Program-made: the position numbers and the translations under genes
The notes under the pieces: model-generated
Database searches by the model: none
Told to the model about the DNA's origin: nothing
Seen by the model: only the letters and a program-made list of their open reading frames with translations
Source of the DNA: Flavobacteriia bacterium
GTDB lineage: Bacteria; Bacteroidota; Bacteroidia; Flavobacteriales; Flavobacteriaceae
DNA length: 12,510 bases
Assembly: GCA_030626085.1 (NCBI GenBank)
Contig: DAOUPQ010000038.1
Location: 1 to 12,510 of the forward strand
Direction: 5' to 3'
In this document: piece after piece, positions 1 through 6,805 of the stretch
How positions within the stretch are numbered: the first letter of the stretch is position 1
How the letters are laid out: every line of letters begins with the position of its first letter

Positions 1-11
1 TCATGATTAAA

Positions 12-431
12 ATGTTACATTCTTTTTGGGCGATTCTCACTTTACTTATGCTGGTAATAGCTGTTGTAAATGCAATCATCAGCCTTAAATCAAATAAAGG
101 TTTTGGAGAAAAAGACCTTCGTATTCCTCTTTTTACTTTAATTGTAACGCATATACAATTAATACTGGGATTTATCGTTCTTTTTGGTTCGGCACATTTT
201 ACCTTTTTAAAAGATAATGGTATGGGTGCAGTTATGAAAAATACAGAAGCCAGACTTTTCATAGTAGAACATCCTTTAATGATGATCATAGCTGCTGTAT
301 TAGTAACCATTGGATTTAAAAAACTTAAAAATAAATCAACAGATAAAGGTTTGTTTAAAACTATAGCAATTTATTACGGTATAGCTTTATTGTTGGTTTT
401 GAGTAGAATTCCATGGGGACAGTGTTTCTAG
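12..431 (+). CDS. Four-helix integral membrane protein, conserved in Bacteroidota (function unknown)
   Basis: This is a small hydrophobic protein of about 140 residues with four predicted membrane helices (counting from the ATG at 3: roughly 8-27, 42-62, 84-104 and 119-136). Histidines lie at or near helix ends (H6, H50, H65, H90), and the C-terminus carries an SRIPW motif that I recall as a hallmark of a Bacteroidota family annotated as hypothetical, loosely as cytochrome b-like, or wrongly as ribosomal protein L27. The paired His residues would suit haem or quinone binding, but that is inference. Two in-frame ATGs are visible, at 3 and 12; the second is preferred because family members begin near M-L-H-S and the bases before it are A-rich. 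The frame is open to the left edge, so a longer protein cannot be excluded. The acyltransferase gene follows 48 bp downstream. Confidence 0.75.
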   Translation: MLHSFWAILTLLMLVIAVVNAIISLKSNKGFGEKDLRIPLFTLIVTHIQLILGFIVLFGSAHFTFLKDNGMGAVMKNTEARLFIVEHPLMMIIAAVLVTIGFKKLKNKSTDKGLFKTIAIYYGIALLLVLSRIPWGQCF

Positions 432-432
432 A

Positions 433-440
433 TAAGTTTG
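433..440 (+). promoter_or_regulatory. Possible promoter -7 box for the acyltransferase gene
   Basis: TAAGTTTG matches the Bacteroidota -7 consensus TAnnTTTG and lies 39 bp before the ATG at 480, just after the stop of the preceding gene. No clear -33 TTG is seen at the usual spacing. A short palindrome (AAGTG-TT-CACTT, 441-452) follows around the expected transcription start. The downstream gene may therefore have its own promoter as well as read-through. Confidence 0.35.
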
Positions 441-479
441 AAGTGTTCACTTATTAATTCTTCGATAAATTAAATTATA

Positions 480-1223
480 ATGACCATTATTAAAAAACTT
501 TTATCTTATCCTTTATCGATAATCTTTTACTTTATTTATAGTTTGATATTAATTGTTTTTCAACCTATTCAATGGTTGAGTTTAAAATTGGGTGGGTATT
601 CAGCACATAAAAGATCGGTTGATTATCTGAGTTGTTTTTTAATGAGAAGTTTGTATGCTTTAAGAACTCGTATTAAGTTCATTAACAATCAAAAAATACC
701 AGAAGGAGTGCCATTGATTATTGTATCTAATCACCAAAGTATGCATGATATAACGGGTATAGGGTGTTTTATGCGAAAATATCATCCCAAGTATGTTTCA
801 AAAATAGAATTGGGAAAAGGAATACCCAGTATTTCTTATAATTTACGCCATGGAGGCTCGGTATTGATCGATCGAAAAAACCCAAAACAATCCATTCCGG
901 CTATAATGGAATTTGGAAAATATTTAGAAGAAAACAATCGTTCGGCCGTTATTTTTCCGGAAGGAACCAGAAGTAAGAATGGAGCACCAAAACGATTTTC
1001 TCAAAACGGACTTAAAATGATGGTTAAATATGCACCTTCATCCTATGTTGTACCTATTACCATTAATAATTCGTGGAAATTATTAAGACATGGTAATTTT
1101 CCTTTGGGAATTGGTGTAAAACTTATTTTTGAAGTTCATGAACCCATTAAAAGTGATTCGATGCCTTTTGAAGAATTGTTTTTAAAAACAGAAAAAGCAA
1201 TTAAGGATGCAGTAGTAATATAA
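480..1223 (+). CDS. plsC: 1-acyl-sn-glycerol-3-phosphate acyltransferase (PlsC family)
   Basis: A 247-residue membrane-associated acyltransferase expected to transfer an acyl chain from acyl-ACP or acyl-CoA to the sn-2 position of lysophosphatidic acid, giving phosphatidic acid for phospholipid synthesis. All family blocks are visible: the catalytic NHQSMHD motif (H85-x4-D90), GSVLIDR at 126-132 (block II), the phosphate-binding FPEGTRS at 159-165 (block III) and VPITI at 191-195 (block IV). A hydrophobic N-terminal stretch (about 8-30) anchors it to the inner membrane. Length is normal for PlsC. The start is the first ATG after an in-frame break and is preceded by an A/T-rich leader. The gene ends at the perfect hairpin 1225-1262. 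PlsC paralogues acting on other acyl acceptors exist, so the exact substrate is inferred. Confidence 0.9.
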   Translation: MTIIKKLLSYPLSIIFYFIYSLILIVFQPIQWLSLKLGGYSAHKRSVDYLSCFLMRSLYALRTRIKFINNQKIPEGVPLIIVSNHQSMHDITGIGCFMRKYHPKYVSKIELGKGIPSISYNLRHGGSVLIDRKNPKQSIPAIMEFGKYLEENNRSAVIFPEGTRSKNGAPKRFSQNGLKMMVKYAPSSYVVPITINNSWKLLRHGNFPLGIGVKLIFEVHEPIKSDSMPFEELFLKTEKAIKDAVVI

Positions 1224-1224
1224 A

Positions 1225-1262
1225 ATATAAACGGGGCGACTGTAAAGTCGCCCCGTTTATAT
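1225..1262. terminator. Perfect 17-bp hairpin, bidirectional terminator
   Basis: Arms 1225-1241 and 1246-1262 are exact reverse complements (17 bp, core GGGGCGACT) with a GTAA loop, which is a GNRA-type tetraloop when read on the + strand. It fills most of the 58-bp gap between two convergent genes. The stem ends are A/T-rich (ATATAAA / TTTATAT), so each strand ends in a weak T-containing tail. It very probably ends transcription in both directions. The GC-rich stem stands out in this AT-rich DNA. Confidence 0.9.
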
Positions 1263-1281
1263 ATAAACTCAGTAATCTTAG

Positions 1282-2175
1282 TTATTCACATAGATCCTCA
1301 AGCATATCTTCAATATAACCAGGCGTACTCATTATTTTCATAAATGTACCCATAGTTAATTCAGGCCAATGTAAAGCAATTCTATAACGACCGTGTAGCA
1401 TGGTTGCAGTATTTCCTTGTAAAATAATTTCATAGGGCAGGGCAGCAAAGTGATCTTCACCTATGATAGGTAAAAAGAAATTTTCACCACTTTCTTTATC
1501 TGATAAACCAACTCCATAAACAGCAACTTTATTTGAAGTAAATTTTAATTTATAAACTAATTTTGTATTTCCTTTTTTAGCTGCAAGATTCTTTTCAATT
1601 GTTTTAATACCTTCTTCAAACGAACTGAACTTTTTTAAAGTTACAGGATCAGTAAAATAGGGCATCATCATTTTGTATTGATATTTTTTCAATCTACTTT
1701 CTGATAGAGATCCACCAAAAGGTTTGTTTTCACTTCCCAAAGGAGATAAAGCCGATTTTACGTCGTCAGCAACTTTTTGTAAAGCAGACTTATGTTTTGA
1801 ATAATCATCTCGTAAATAAGCGTTAAACAGGTAAGGAGGGTTTAAGTAACTAATTGTAGTACTGTTGCCATTTGCTTTTAGACCAACTTTTAAGGCAGCA
1901 GCAAGAGCACCGCGATCTTTTACTTGTAAAACAGTTGTTTGTAGATCTTTTCTTGAATAAACAAGAACCAACATATTGGATTTACTTTCCGGATTGTAAG
2001 CACCAATAATATCAAATCCTTTATCATTTAAGGCAGATTTAACTTTTTCAGCAGTGTTCTGAAGATTATCATTGGAAACTCCAACTTTAATAAAGGGTGA
2101 TAAATTTTGAGAATTTACAGAATGATATCCGGTAAATACAAAAAACATAATAATAAAAGTGAATAATTTTTTCAT
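1282..2175 (-). CDS. Secreted protein, possibly with two DUF302-like domains
   Basis: About 297 residues beginning MKKLFTFIIMFF, a clear Sec signal peptide with likely cleavage near VNSQ, so the product should be periplasmic or exported. An in-frame ATG four codons upstream (2187) would add M-I-T-I; I prefer 2175 because it gives a standard signal peptide. I do not firmly recognise the mature protein. Two segments have a similar layout: residues about 40-118 (helix with VKSALNDKGF, strand, then NPPYL) and about 188-276 (helix EEGIKTIEKNL, strands, LPYEIIL, then GRYRIALHWPEL). This resembles the DUF302/TT1751 fold in tandem, but that is pattern matching by eye (residue numbers count from the upstream ATG). 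The gene is convergent with plsC, sharing the hairpin 1225-1262, and follows the tatA-PAP2 pair on the same strand after the hairpin 2207-2240. Confidence 0.75.
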   Translation of the reverse strand: MKKLFTFIIMFFVFTGYHSVNSQNLSPFIKVGVSNDNLQNTAEKVKSALNDKGFDIIGAYNPESKSNMLVLVYSRKDLQTTVLQVKDRGALAAALKVGLKANGNSTTISYLNPPYLFNAYLRDDYSKHKSALQKVADDVKSALSPLGSENKPFGGSLSESRLKKYQYKMMMPYFTDPVTLKKFSSFEEGIKTIEKNLAAKKGNTKLVYKLKFTSNKVAVYGVGLSDKESGENFFLPIIGEDHFAALPYEIILQGNTATMLHGRYRIALHWPELTMGTFMKIMSTPGYIEDMLEDLCE

Positions 2176-2206
2176 AATTGTAATCATTTTAAATTTTGGA
2201 TAAAAT

Positions 2207-2240
2207 TAAATGTTATGTAATAATAATTACATAACATTTA
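2207..2240 (-). terminator. AT-rich hairpin after the tatA-PAP2 pair
   Basis: Arms 2207-2221 and 2226-2240 are exact reverse complements (15 bp, containing AAATGTTATGTAA) with a 4-nt loop. On the - strand the hairpin starts about 45 bp after the PAP2 stop and is followed by a short ATTTTA tail, consistent with a terminator. It also lies 32 bp before the start of the secreted-protein gene, so it could instead be an operator for that gene. No TAnnTTTG box was found between the hairpin and that gene. Confidence 0.6.
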
Positions 2241-2284
2241 TCATATAATGGAAATGTTTTTTATTATTTTAAGATAGAGACAAA

Positions 2285-2848
2285 TTAGTTAAATCGTTTT
2301 AATACAATTAAACTAAACTTGTAATAAATTATTCCGATAAGAAAACCCACAAAAGCGCCTATTACTATATCAGTAGGGAAGTGTACACCTACATAAATAC
2401 GGCTATATGCAAATAGAACAGGCCAGATAAAAAATAAATAGGTGTAATTGTATTTCTTTTTTAGTGTAAGGTATATAAATGTAGTTACTGCAGTAGATGT
2501 ACCGGCATGTGCCGAATAAAAGCTATAACCACCACTATTTTTTAAAATGCGAATATATTGATTTATTGAAGGGTCTTTAAGAGGGCGTAAACGCTCAAAA
2601 GTGTTTTTAATTAAATTAGCAAACTGATCTGAAAATGCAACCAGAATTGCTGTTAACAGTAAAAACACAAGCCCTTTTTTCCAACCAAAAACTTTAAAGA
2701 TCAGGTATAAAAACAGTAAAAATAAAGGTATCCAGCTAAGTGTATTTGTGATGGCCAACCAAAAAGTATCCCAATTTTCATTTCCTAACGAATTTAGATA
2801 AATAAATAGTTCTTTATCGCTTTGAATAATTTTTTCGAGGAAGGTCAA
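2285..2848 (-). CDS. PAP2-family phosphatase (undecaprenyl-diphosphatase or lipid phosphatase type)
   Basis: A 187-residue integral membrane phosphatase of the PAP2/PgpB superfamily, with five or six hydrophobic segments. The three catalytic motifs are present: K81-x6-R88-P89 (KNTFERLRP), YSAHAG with the catalytic H114, and S149-R150-x5-H156-x3-D160 (SRIYVGVHFPTD). Such enzymes remove phosphate from lipid pyrophosphates such as undecaprenyl diphosphate or phosphatidylglycerophosphate on the outer face of the membrane; the substrate here is not shown by sequence. The start is TTG, one base after the tatA stop codon. Relatives as I recall them begin near M-x-x-I-I-x-x-D-x-E-L-F, which matches this start, and there is no ATG close by. 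The tight junction indicates co-transcription and likely translational coupling with tatA. Confidence 0.85.
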   Translation of the reverse strand: MTFLEKIIQSDKELFIYLNSLGNENWDTFWLAITNTLSWIPLFLLFLYLIFKVFGWKKGLVFLLLTAILVAFSDQFANLIKNTFERLRPLKDPSINQYIRILKNSGGYSFYSAHAGTSTAVTTFIYLTLKKKYNYTYLFFIWPVLFAYSRIYVGVHFPTDIVIGAFVGFLIGIIYYKFSLIVLKRFN

Positions 2849-2849
2849 A

Positions 2850-3134
2850 TTATAAATTTCGTTTTATAGGCCCTGTGATATCATCAATATTATCTTGAAC
2901 CTTATTTTTAATTTTGGTTACTTCTTTTTGAATATCACGCGTAAACTTTGTATCAATATCTTTATCTAAACCACTTTCAACGATTTCTTTTTTAACCTCA
3001 TTGGTGGCATTCTTTAACTGTTGCATACCTTTACCCAGACCTCGGGCAATTTCAGGAATCTTATCAGCACCAAAGAGCATCACCACAATCACAAGGATGA
3101 TTAGTATTTCGGCTCCGCTTATGAATAGAAACAT
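2850..3134 (-). CDS. tatA: Sec-independent (twin-arginine) translocase subunit TatA/TatE
   Basis: A 94-residue TatA-type subunit of the twin-arginine translocase, which exports folded proteins across the inner membrane. It shows one N-terminal membrane helix (about 6-20), the conserved FG hinge at 21-22, and the amphipathic helix ADKIPEIARGLGKGMQQLK (23-41), followed by a charged, K/D-rich tail. The short N-terminus and ARGLGKG segment fit TatA better than TatB. No tatC is next to it, as is common in Bacteroidota where tatA is often separate. It is the first gene of a two-gene unit with the PAP2 phosphatase and has a good promoter box at 3153-3160. The ATG start is clear. Confidence 0.9.
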   Translation of the reverse strand: MFLFISGAEILIILVIVVMLFGADKIPEIARGLGKGMQQLKNATNEVKKEIVESGLDKDIDTKFTRDIQKEVTKIKNKVQDNIDDITGPIKRNL

Positions 3135-3152
3135 TTATATTAATTTAGATTA

Positions 3153-3160
3153 CAAAGATA
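3153..3160 (-). promoter_or_regulatory. Promoter -7 box for tatA
   Basis: Read on the - strand this is TATCTTTG, an exact match to TAnnTTTG, 18 bp before the tatA ATG, giving a leader of roughly a dozen bases. No convincing -33 TTG is visible at the usual distance upstream. Confidence 0.5.
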
Positions 3161-3231
3161 GTATAATTAGCTAATTTGAAAATGAATTAATTTAAAAATG
3201 CTTTTAAAATTTATTTTTTATTAGTGAAACT

Positions 3232-3267
3232 CTATTTTGAAAAGCCCATAAGGTGTATTCAAAATAG
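3232..3267. repeat. 10-bp inverted repeat in the tatA-mutS spacer
   Basis: CTATTTTGAA (3232-3241) and TTCAAAATAG (3258-3267) are exact reverse complements separated by 16 bp. In the - direction it follows mutS but has no T-run after it, so its role as a terminator is uncertain. Confidence 0.55.
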
Positions 3268-3279
3268 TTAGTTGAACTA

Positions 3280-3403
3280 ATCCCGCTACCTGTGATGAAC
3301 TTGTTTCAGCATTAAGCGGGATCTTGGTTTAATCTGTCAAGCCAAAAGCATTATACTCAGGCCCTTGGGTTGATTCTTATTATTAGATTCAGGGTCGTCC
3401 TGA
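3280..3403. repeat. Palindromic intergenic repeat remnant downstream of mutS
   Basis: ATCCCGCT (3280-3287) and AGCGGGAT (3315-3322) form the outer arms of a palindrome. Inside lies an imperfect inner palindrome around TGAACTTGTTTCAG (3296-3309). A second small hairpin, TCAGG-gtcgt-CCTGA (3389-3403), ends 3 bp before the mutS stop. The cores TGAACTTGTTTCAG and GTCGTCCTGA resemble dispersed palindromic repeats that I recall from many flavobacterial genomes; this is memory, not a search. The stretch is visibly more GC-rich than its surroundings and carries no ORF. The hairpins may also serve to end mutS transcription. Confidence 0.5.
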
Positions 3404-3406
3404 GGT

Positions 3407-6019
3407 TTAATGTTTTTTATTAAGCATCCTCTTAATCTCATTCAATTTCATCAAGGCCTCAATAGGGGTTAAAGTATCAATATTAGTAGTAAGAATTTCT
3501 TCTTTAATTTCTTCTAACAAAGGATCATCTAATTTAAAGAAACTCAATTGCATGTTTTCTTCGCTGGCATGTTTGAGCTTTTCTTGCATATCTTCAGAGG
3601 CATGACTTTTTTCTAGGCGTTTTAACATTTTATTGGCACGATGAATTACAGGTGTTGGCATACCTGCTAGTTTTGCAACATAAATACCAAAACTGTGTTT
3701 ACTACCTCCGGAAACCAATTTGCGTAAGAAAATTACTTTGTCTTTTAATTCCTTTACTGAAACATTAAAGTTTTTAATACGTTCAAAAGTTTCGGTCATA
3801 TCATTGAGCTCATGATAGTGCGTAGCGAATAGTGTTTTAGCTTTTGTAGGATGTTCATGAATGTATTCAGCTATAGCCCAGGCTATTGAAATCCCGTCAT
3901 AAGTACTTGTTCCCCTACCAATTTCATCTAATAAGATCAAACTTCGTTCAGATAGATTATTCAAAATATTTGATGTTTCATTCATTTCTACCATAAAAGT
4001 AGATTCACCCATAGAAATATTATCGCTCGCACCAACACGTGTAAATATTTTATCAACAATACCAATTCTGGCATTTTGAGCCGGAATATAACTACCCATT
4101 TGAGCCAACAGAACAATAAGTGCGGTTTGCCTTAAAATAGCCGATTTACCACTCATATTTGGCCCGGTGATCATAATGATTTGTTGCTGATTTCTATTCA
4201 AAACCAAATCGTTGGCAATGTATTCTTCACCGGTGGGCAATTGTTTTTCAATTACAGGATGTCTGCCATTTTTTATTTCCAGATCGGTACTATCATCTAA
4301 TAAGGGTCTTATATAATTATTATCAATAGCATTTTTAGAAAATGAGCTCAAGCAATCAATTTGAGCTATGATTTGTGCATTTTTTTGAACCGGAGAAATA
4401 TAGTTTAACATAAACTGTAAAAGTTCATTAAAAAGCGTTTGTTCTAGTTGTCCAATTTTTTCCTGAGCACCTAATATTTTGGTTTCGTATTCTTTTAATT
4501 CTTCGGTTATATATCTTTCAGCTGATACCAAAGTTTGTTTGCGAATCCATTCTTCGGGCACTTTGTCTTTATGCGTATTTCTAACTTCAATATAATAGCC
4601 AAACACATTATTGAAAGCAATTTTTAATGAACTGATACCGGTTCTCTCGGTTTCACGTTCCAGCATTTTGTTTAAATAATTTTTCCCTGAAGTTGAAATT
4701 GCTCGTAATTCATCCAGTTCATCTGAAATTCCATTAGCAACTACATTGCCTTTATTAAGGTTTACAGGTGCATCTTCATTGATTGTTTTTAATATTTTTT
4801 CTCTTAATATTAAACAGTTATCTATTTGTTTACCAAGTTGTTGTAATGATTTATTTTTACTATTTTCAGCGAGTTCTTTAATGGGAACAATAGCATTTAA
4901 TGAATTTTTTAACAAGACCACTTCTCGTGGATTAATCTTGCCGGTTGCAATTTTTGAAATAAGCCGTTCAATATCACTTATTTGATTGATCTGGTTTGTG
5001 ATCTCATCAAATATTTTATCATTTTCTATAAAATATTTTACAACTTCATGACGGTTTTGAATTTCTTTTATATTCTTTAAAGGTAGAGCTAACCAGCGTT
5101 TGAGCAACCTTCCACCCATTGGTGAAATGGTTTTATCAATAACATCTAAAAGAGTTACAGCATTAGTTGCAGAAGAATAATACAACTCTAAATTACGAAT
5201 AGTAAACCTGTCCATCCACACATAATTATCTTCGATTATTCGTTGAATATGAGTAATATGTTTTAATTTATGGTGTTGTGTTTCTGATAAATAAAATAAG
5301 ATAGCTCCTGCTGAAATAATTCCTTCTTTAAGATCATCTATACCAAACCCTTTTAAAGATTTAACATTAAAATGGTTATTTAGACCTTCATTGGCATAAT
5401 CAGTTTGGAAGATCCAATCCTCTAAATAAAATGTATAATATTGCTCGCCAAAAAGCTCATTAAACTTATTTTTATTTTGTTTTTGAACTAAGATCTCACT
5501 CGGATTAAAATTTTGAAGTAATTTATCAACATGCTCAGCATCACCCTGCGCTGTTAAAAATTCTCCGGTAGAGATGTCTAAAAATGAAATACCAATGAGT
5601 TTTTTACCAAAATGCACTGCTGCTAAAAAATTATTTGTTTTGGCTTGTAAAACTTCATCATTTAGAGCAACACCCGGTGTAACTAATTCGGTTACACCAC
5701 GTTTAACGATGGTTTTGGTCATTTTGGGATCTTCCAATTGATCACAAATAGCAACACGTAATCCGGCTTTAACAAGCTTAGGTAAATAAGTATTAAGTGA
5801 ATGATGAGGAAAACCCGCCAAAGCAGTTTCACTTTCACTACCCGCGCCTCTTTTGGTTAATACAATACCCAAAATTTTTGCGGCTTTTTTAGCATCCAAT
5901 CCAAAAGTTTCATAAAAATCACCAACCCTAAATAACAACATAGCATCAGGATATTTCATCTTGATATTATTGTATTGCTGCATTAGCGGTGTAACTTTTT
6001 TTATTTTTGACTTAGCCAA
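3407..6019 (-). CDS. mutS: DNA mismatch repair protein MutS
   Basis: An 870-residue full-length MutS, the dimeric ATPase that recognises mispaired and looped-out bases and recruits MutL. The mismatch-reading GDFYETF motif (F35, E37) is in the N-terminal domain, preceded by TPLMQQY. The C-terminal ABC-type ATPase has Walker A GPNMSGKS (619-626), Walker B with DE at 698-699 followed by IGRGTSTYDG, and the ATHYHEL region. The start is TTG: family members begin M-A-K-...-TPLMQQY, which fits, the next ATG (codon 13) would cut into the conserved N-terminus, and a stop lies seven codons upstream with no ATG between. It is divergent from the AlkD-like gene; a TAnnTTTG box on the - strand at 6077-6084 could drive it. 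The region after its stop holds hairpins and repeat remnants. Confidence 0.97.
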   Translation of the reverse strand: MAKSKIKKVTPLMQQYNNIKMKYPDAMLLFRVGDFYETFGLDAKKAAKILGIVLTKRGAGSESETALAGFPHHSLNTYLPKLVKAGLRVAICDQLEDPKMTKTIVKRGVTELVTPGVALNDEVLQAKTNNFLAAVHFGKKLIGISFLDISTGEFLTAQGDAEHVDKLLQNFNPSEILVQKQNKNKFNELFGEQYYTFYLEDWIFQTDYANEGLNNHFNVKSLKGFGIDDLKEGIISAGAILFYLSETQHHKLKHITHIQRIIEDNYVWMDRFTIRNLELYYSSATNAVTLLDVIDKTISPMGGRLLKRWLALPLKNIKEIQNRHEVVKYFIENDKIFDEITNQINQISDIERLISKIATGKINPREVVLLKNSLNAIVPIKELAENSKNKSLQQLGKQIDNCLILREKILKTINEDAPVNLNKGNVVANGISDELDELRAISTSGKNYLNKMLERETERTGISSLKIAFNNVFGYYIEVRNTHKDKVPEEWIRKQTLVSAERYITEELKEYETKILGAQEKIGQLEQTLFNELLQFMLNYISPVQKNAQIIAQIDCLSSFSKNAIDNNYIRPLLDDSTDLEIKNGRHPVIEKQLPTGEEYIANDLVLNRNQQQIIMITGPNMSGKSAILRQTALIVLLAQMGSYIPAQNARIGIVDKIFTRVGASDNISMGESTFMVEMNETSNILNNLSERSLILLDEIGRGTSTYDGISIAWAIAEYIHEHPTKAKTLFATHYHELNDMTETFERIKNFNVSVKELKDKVIFLRKLVSGGSKHSFGIYVAKLAGMPTPVIHRANKMLKRLEKSHASEDMQEKLKHASEENMQLSFFKLDDPLLEEIKEEILTTNIDTLTPIEALMKLNEIKRMLNKKH

Positions 6020-6038
6020 TTTTAGGTGTTTTTTATAT

Positions 6039-6046
6039 TAAATTTG
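6039..6046 (+). promoter_or_regulatory. Possible promoter -7 box for the AlkD-like gene
   Basis: TAAATTTG matches TAnnTTTG on the + strand, 54 bp before the ATG at 6101. No clear -33 element. It points towards the mutS box at 6077-6084. Confidence 0.35.
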
Positions 6047-6076
6047 TAGTTATTCGGTCAACAAACCCTCTAATGA

Positions 6077-6084
6077 CAAAGATA
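6077..6084 (-). promoter_or_regulatory. Promoter -7 box for mutS
   Basis: Reads TATCTTTG on the - strand, identical to the box before tatA. It lies 57 bp upstream of the mutS TTG start. No clear -33 TTG at the usual spacing. Confidence 0.45.
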
Positions 6085-6100
6085 TAATATTAAAGGTAAA

Positions 6101-6805
6101 ATGAAAATGCAATTAAACGAAATACTTAACAAATTAAAATTAATTTCTAATCCTGAAATAATGGAATTTAAAGCAAAGAAATTTGGAATTATAAGTGAAA
6201 ATTCGTGGGGAGTTTATCAAAAAGACCTTTCAATATTAGCGAAGAAAATAGGTAAAAACACAGAATTAGGAATTCAATTATATGATACAGGAATATATGA
6301 TGCACAATTGTTATGTGCTAAAATTTGTAAGTCAAAAGAGATCACAGAAGAGTTAATGGATAAATGGAGTAAACATTTTGATACCTGGGAAATTTGCAAC
6401 TCTTTTTGTATGCAATTATTTAAATTTCATCCTTTAGCGGTAGAAAAAGCAATAGCATGGAGTAAGCATAAAAACGAATTTGAAAAGAGAGCAGGCTTTG
6501 TTTTAATGGCAACCTATGGTTTTGCAGATAAAAAGGCACCCAATGAAGTTTTTGAAAAATTTTTCCCAATAATTGTTTCCAATGCTAATGATGATAGAAT
6601 ATATGTTAAAAAAGCAGTGAATTGGGCATTGCGACAAATTGGTAAAAGAAATATAGATCTACATCAAAAAGCAATTAAAACAGCTACTGAAATTTTAAAA
6701 CAAAATTCTAAATCTGCACAATGGATCGCTAAAGATGCTCTTAGAGAATTACAAGGTAAAAAGGTTAATATATTGGATTATCCGAGAGAGATTTATAGGA
6801 AATAG
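6101..6805 (+). CDS. DNA alkylation repair protein, AlkD-like HEAT-repeat family
   Basis: A 234-residue all-helical protein of the AlkD-like family (Pfam DNA_alkylation), whose characterised members are HEAT-like repeat glycosylases that remove bulky or cationic alkylated bases such as 3- and 7-alkylpurines. Recognisable blocks are SWGV near the N-terminus, LYDTGIYDAQLL (60-71), DTWEICNSFC (94-103), KRAGFVLMA (129-137), VKKAVNWALRQIGKRN (169-184) and SAQWIAKDALREL (205-217). In B. cereus AlkD the active residues are W109, D113 and W187. Here W96 and W175 appear to align with the tryptophans, but the Asp position is N100 (relatives as I recall read W-D-x-C-D). Activity may therefore be altered. 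It is divergent from mutS, forming a small DNA-repair neighbourhood. A second Met at codon 3 leaves the exact start open. Confidence 0.85.
   Translation: MKMQLNEILNKLKLISNPEIMEFKAKKFGIISENSWGVYQKDLSILAKKIGKNTELGIQLYDTGIYDAQLLCAKICKSKEITEELMDKWSKHFDTWEICNSFCMQLFKFHPLAVEKAIAWSKHKNEFEKRAGFVLMATYGFADKKAPNEVFEKFFPIIVSNANDDRIYVKKAVNWALRQIGKRNIDLHQKAIKTATEILKQNSKSAQWIAKDALRELQGKKVNILDYPREIYRK

Noticed and set aside
12..431. Ribosomal protein L27
   Set aside because: This family is sometimes so named in databases, but the protein is a four-helix membrane protein with no L27 features.
2176..2187. Upstream ATG for the secreted protein
   Set aside because: Possible, but it only adds M-I-T-I before a standard MKK signal peptide, so the internal ATG is preferred.
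3280..3406. tRNA or small RNA gene in the mutS-tatA spacer
   Set aside because: The GGGTTGATTC stretch hints at a T-arm, but no acceptor stem, anticodon arm or full cloverleaf can be built; palindromic repeat remnants explain the structure better.
4746..4985. 79-codon open frame on the + strand inside mutS
   Set aside because: It lies wholly antisense to the conserved core of MutS, has no promoter or family features and is a frame shadow.
3407..6805. mutS plus AlkD-like gene as a new defence or repair system
   Set aside because: Both belong to known repair families and are divergent, not an operon; nearness alone does not show a joint system.
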